A stretch of 64,000 nucleotides of DNA, taken from the NCBI RefSeq assembly GCF_001949145.1, contig NW_019091434.1:185353-249352 (forward strand), written 5' to 3'. The stretch comes from Acanthaster planci. Taxonomy: Eukaryota; Echinodermata; Asteroidea; Valvatida; Acanthasteridae. Positions 60,126 through 64,000 of this stretch are shown here, piece by piece. The notes below the pieces were generated by a model. The model was not told the origin of the DNA and searched no databases. It saw only the letters and a program-made list of their open reading frames with translations. Each line of letters begins with the position of its first letter. Position 1 is the first letter of the stretch. The position numbers were made by a program, and so were the translations under genes.

Positions 60126-60192
60126 ATCAGAGAGCACCTCCCCTGTGCGCAAGGAGAAGAAGAAGAAGTCACACAAGAGAAAGAGAGACAGG
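60126..60192 (+). CDS. SRRM2: SRRM2-type gene, coding exon 5
   Basis: This 67-nt exon is phase 2 in and phase 0 out, with acceptor CTGCCAACAG and donor CAG|GTGATT. After completing an Arg it reads SESTSPVRKEKKKKSHKRKE and ends RQ. Human SRRM2 has RSESSSPRRERKKSSKKKKH at the same point. Below this, the human protein continues into very long SR repeats. No further exon was recognised before the window ends, so the SR-rich body and any C-terminal eMIC-type domain lie to the right. Confidence 0.88.
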
Positions 60193-63100
60193 TGATTTAA
60201 CCTAGTTCAACATATCACGCCTGCCAGGGGGGAGCCACCCCTAGCAACATCCAGTGTTAGACTGTTTTTTTTTTGGCCGTATTATGTTGTAACGTTGAGT
60301 TGGATATTTGACTTAACGGTGTCATTGAATAATATCCATCTGGTGAGGTTTGCTGCATGCGCTTTAAAATGATGTACATGTACACTGTATGTATCTTTTT
60401 GACCTCACTGTCTGCTTCTTTCTCTTCCTTGACATGTAGGGATTTCTCCTTTTTTTTTTACAAATGGTAATCTAAGAGGGAAGGAATGAATCAAGACCCA
60501 CAGTGGTTTGTCCAGTTGTTAAACTGGGTTGTCTTTTTGGGTTGGTTTTGGGGGATAAGGGGCTTGCTTGCATGAGTGGTGTGTTCCATACTTGACAATG
60601 GTTAGTTGATCAATCCATTGATAACCCAATCAGCAATCACACGAGTGACAAGTAAGAATAATGGACTAAGTGGCATCTGTTTGTGCCCAAACAGATTCAA
60701 AAGTTTCAAAAGCACATCCATTCTGATAGGACAAATTTCAATTAGTTTGTTGATAGTTGATTCATTACAGAAACTGGGAAGGACAGTACAATGCTATTGG
60801 TTATTGTCTCAGTGAAATTCCAGATATTTCCCTAAAACTGAATAATTTGATACTTGAGGAGGTTTTCTAAAGAAATTTGAAGATATTTGTAGCTGGATAA
60901 AATGGCACCAGAATGGACGTTCATTCGACTGTAATGTTGCACTGCATTTGTGTGTTTTTTCCAGTTGTCCATAAGTGTGCATGTTACCCTTGTGTGGTGT
61001 CCTCTGCACATCTCTCCCTCTGTTTATTTGGTCGCTGTCGGAATTTGAAGAAACTACTCTATCTCGACTTGCTTGCAAGTCCAAGCTGCTTAGCACTGAC
61101 GCTGAACAAAATGCCTGTGAACTGTAGTCCTTACCAGAAGCCACTTTATTTGGAATGACCTTTCAGCTGTGATATTTTGCCATTTGTTTAGCTTATTCAC
61201 CTCTAGTGTATGACTTGAAAAACAAAATAAATAAAACAATGACCCAAAACTCTTTAGACAGTTTAGCTACATGTAGCATGTCCTTCCTTTGTAACTGCCA
61301 GTTTATGCATATGCACATGGAATATGTTCTGGATTTTTTTTAAACATGAGGTTCATGTAACTCTGGAAATAGTTCAAGTTAGGAAATAAGGAACATGTCG
61401 GGGAAGATAGGAAAAAATTGGGGGGAAATCTCTGTAGATCTTCACTTTGGCTAGATGTGATGTACTAGTTTGTGCTTGTACATGTATAAATGTCAGCTTT
61501 TCCTTGCGTAATCCTACAGCACTGAACATGTGCATATACGGCTGTGGTTGTTCATTACATTCGGGTAATTCCAGAAATTAGGGGTCCAAAACTAACAGTT
61601 TTGTGTCCCTAATACATCTGACCTTTGTTATATGACATGGAAATATCACCAGAATTGATTTCAAACTATTTCTACAGTATTTGTTTTTGTAGGTAATTTG
61701 CATTATACATACACTGTATGTCAGATGGGATGTGCCAGGGACACAACAAAAAATGGACTCCTAATTTCTGAAATTACCCGTTACTGTTTGAAAGACAGGC
61801 TTTCATGGACACAGTGCTGGCACCTGTTTTCCCTGAAAGCTGTAAGAAGTAAATTTGTCAGAGCATCTCACGGAGAACACCCCTGTGCTTTGTATTTTTC
61901 TTTTGTCGATTCGTTTTTTGGCATGCACTTTTTGAAATATTTGAACTGTGCCGCATGTACCAGAACTAACTGTCTGTAATCCACCCTGTGGCAGCACTTA
62001 CACGTGCAGCTGACTCTGATAGATTTGGTCCATATGGGCAAAGTTACATGGCCTGAGCTTCATTGCAAGGCTTAACGTCTGTGCGAAAAACAGAATGTGC
62101 TTTATGTTGACAGGTGGTTGACTTTGGAAGATTAGGGGAACTTATCAGAGAAAGACTAAGAACCCCCATTACCAAAAAAAAAAGCCACAAAACATTTGCT
62201 GAGGAAGTTCTTGGCATATGTGAAAATTGCTGAAAACCACGTCCCAAAAGAAACATGTACTGTGTGACATTGCGGCTGGTAATTTATTTTCTGCCACACA
62301 AATACACTGTAATTCACATACACGAAAATGAAACGATACCATATTTCGTTGCAGATGCCATGCTGTAAGTTTTGTATTGCTTTTCTTTCATTTTTTTTCG
62401 GGGGGAGGGAATAATCAAGTTTTGAGATTGAGGTACCGGTACCATAAGACTGAGAAGAAAGGTTAACCAATGAACATGTACATTGGTGTTGTGCACATGT
62501 TTGTACGGGAAGGCCATGTGTACAGGTGTATTTGAAAAATCTATTTGAAACGAATTGGTAAAAATTGATACGTTTATAGATACAGATTTGTGGAAAGATG
62601 ACTGTATAATTAACTGCATTGATGTTTTGCGTAGAAAGAAACAGACTGGTGTGTTTACTCTCGTTGTGCTCAAAGAGACCATATACTGATATTTTCTTTT
62701 CTTCCTTTTTCATTTTGTACATACCTTCAATGCCCAAACTCCCAAATGTATGTCATACCTTTTCACTTAGTCTTTACGAAAATTCACTGACATTTTTCAG
62801 AGTGGTGACAGGTGTGATGTATATATGTGTGCATTACATTAATCATGATATGAACAGGATCTAACAAGTTCGGTGGAGAGAGAAAAAATTCAGTGTATAT
62901 GTATATATATATAAAAAAAATGATGGCTTCTTTCTGTTTTCTGTTTGTGAAGGTTTGGTTTGTTGAGAACTTTTGAACTTGCACACTTCGTTTTTGGTTC
63001 TCACCTGTAAATATGTGTTCTGCATGAGATGACTCACGGTCTTGCATGCTCTGCCGTTACAGTTCAGTTGACTCATATTGTTTCACTCTTTGTTTCTGGT

Positions 63101-64000
63101 CAGCCGCATGCAGCTTTATCTGGGGAGGGGATTTTTGCATTGTGTGTGTGTGCAGGGGGCGTGTGTCTCTGGCCCGCTTTGCCTACATTTGCATACACTT
63201 TGCATACATTTCTTACAATCAACTTAACCATTCACCTGTGTGTTAGTTGTACGTTACAAATAACAAGCCTGGAATAACCCTCAAATATTCGTCTTCTTTT
63301 TTTCGTTGTTTTTATTCCTGTGCTCACTTATGCAACCCATAGTCCATAAACTTTGGCATTTATATGTGGAACACTCAAGGTAAAGATTTCTGCCTTACTT
63401 TGTTATGTACAAGAAAGAAAAAAATGTCTCAAGCAGGCCTGTTTATTTAATATGTACTTTATCATTTTTGTCCTGGAGTAACATCTCAAAAGCTACGTTT
63501 GATTAATTGTGAGATTGTGTCAAGTTATTTGGCACTGAGGACTATGTATTTCCTATTCATGAACCAGTCCTGTTCTCTGATTGGTCCAGTAATAATGACG
63601 GCCCAAGTTAACAGACTGCTTGATTTGTAGAGAGCATAAGCCACTGATTTGCTTGTTGACTTAATGATTTGGTTGTCTTGCATATTGATGAATGTGGGCA
63701 AAAGTACACAGCTGATCAGAAATTTCAGTTCCCCTTATTCCTTTGTGAAATGCTTAACAACTTTTCATGTTTCAGACTGGGCAAGTCAGCCTTGCTTTAT
63801 CGCCATCTCTCAATATTAAAGAGAACAAGGATTGAACATGTATGTTTACATTCAGAATGGTTAACTATGAACTAATTGCTGGCCGTGAACCTTTGACAGA
63901 ATTTCATAAACATCGGACGTTACGCTGGAGAGTCACATGTGCCATGGCACGGAAATTCTACTGTGACTTCTTTAGCTGTTTTTGTGGAAAAATCTATTGT
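60193..64000 (+). other. SRRM2: Intron of the SRRM2-type gene, incomplete
   Basis: It begins with donor GTGATT and is open at the right edge. Candidate acceptors at about 60,964, 63,104 and 63,776 lead into frames that are not SR-rich and stop quickly. It holds one family-A MITE and a short (TA)n tract near 62,895-62,912. The 193-codon minus-strand frame at 62,156-62,737 is AT-rich and featureless. Confidence 0.6.
61563..61779 (-). mobile_element. MITE family A, copy 5
   Basis: It runs from GGGTAATTCCAGAAATTAGG to TTTCTGAAATTACCC. Interior words (AATTGATTTCAAACTATTTC, ACAGTATTTGTTT) match the copy at 51.5 kb in the same orientation. Confidence 0.78.

Noticed and set aside
62156-62737. 193-codon open frame on the minus strand, the longest in the window
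   Set aside because: AT-rich, no motifs, no splice context, inside an intron; consistent with chance.
63762-63836. Acceptor-like TTTCAG followed by an open frame, tested as the next SRRM2 exon
   Set aside because: In phase 0 it gives TGQVSLALSPSLN... and stops; not Lys/Arg/Ser-rich and no donor.

Overview
The window is invertebrate-looking metazoan DNA. It is AT-leaning and gene-poor. Its short exons have canonical GT-AG borders and introns up to about 17.8 kb, and there are many small inverted-repeat elements but no operons. Long tracts are saturated with the palindromic word ACATGTAC. The protein similarities and the repeat texture suggest a marine invertebrate, perhaps an echinoderm, hemichordate or cephalochordate. 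I hold the phylum call loosely.

Layout. (1) 1-2.5 kb: the last intron, terminal coding exon and 3' UTR of a plus-strand mitochondrial Na+/Ca2+ exchanger gene (NCLX/SLC8B1-like). (2) 2.5-8 kb: intergenic DNA with a ~340-bp foldback, a TA-flanked terminal-inverted-repeat (TIR) element, a hAT-like MITE with an 8-bp target duplication, and a CpG-containing promoter-like block ending in a good donor at 7,340. (3) 8.0-9.4 kb: three well-supported exons, plus a tentative last exon and poly(A) signal, of a small minus-strand gene resembling the CXorf65 family. Its first exon was not found. (4) 14.4-64 kb: the 5' part of a very large plus-strand gene encoding the SRRM2/Cwc21 spliceosome protein. This is probably the undivided invertebrate ancestor of vertebrate SRRM2/3/4. 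Coding exons lie at 22,013-22,251, 29,471-29,572, 47,352-47,513, 56,409-56,483 and 60,126-60,192, with a 30-nt candidate microexon at 58,455-58,484. The gene runs off the right edge before its SR-rich body.

The five clear exons splice in frame into an N-terminus of about 215 residues (225 with the microexon). It carries the conserved MYNG start, the cwf21 region, the THQ...FGI.DSYVDGSSF block and the start of the Lys/Ser/Arg-rich region. Every coding junction from the first to the last of these exons is phase 2, so each internal exon can be skipped or included without a frameshift.

The introns carry at least six copies of one MITE family (ends near GGTAATTCCAGAAATTAGGGG), a second copy of the hAT-like MITE, other foldbacks and tandem repeats, and the ACATGTAC word at high density. 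I saw no RNA gene, CRISPR array or intact transposase. I found no multi-gene system. The most interesting biology is the splicing architecture of the SRRM2-type gene.
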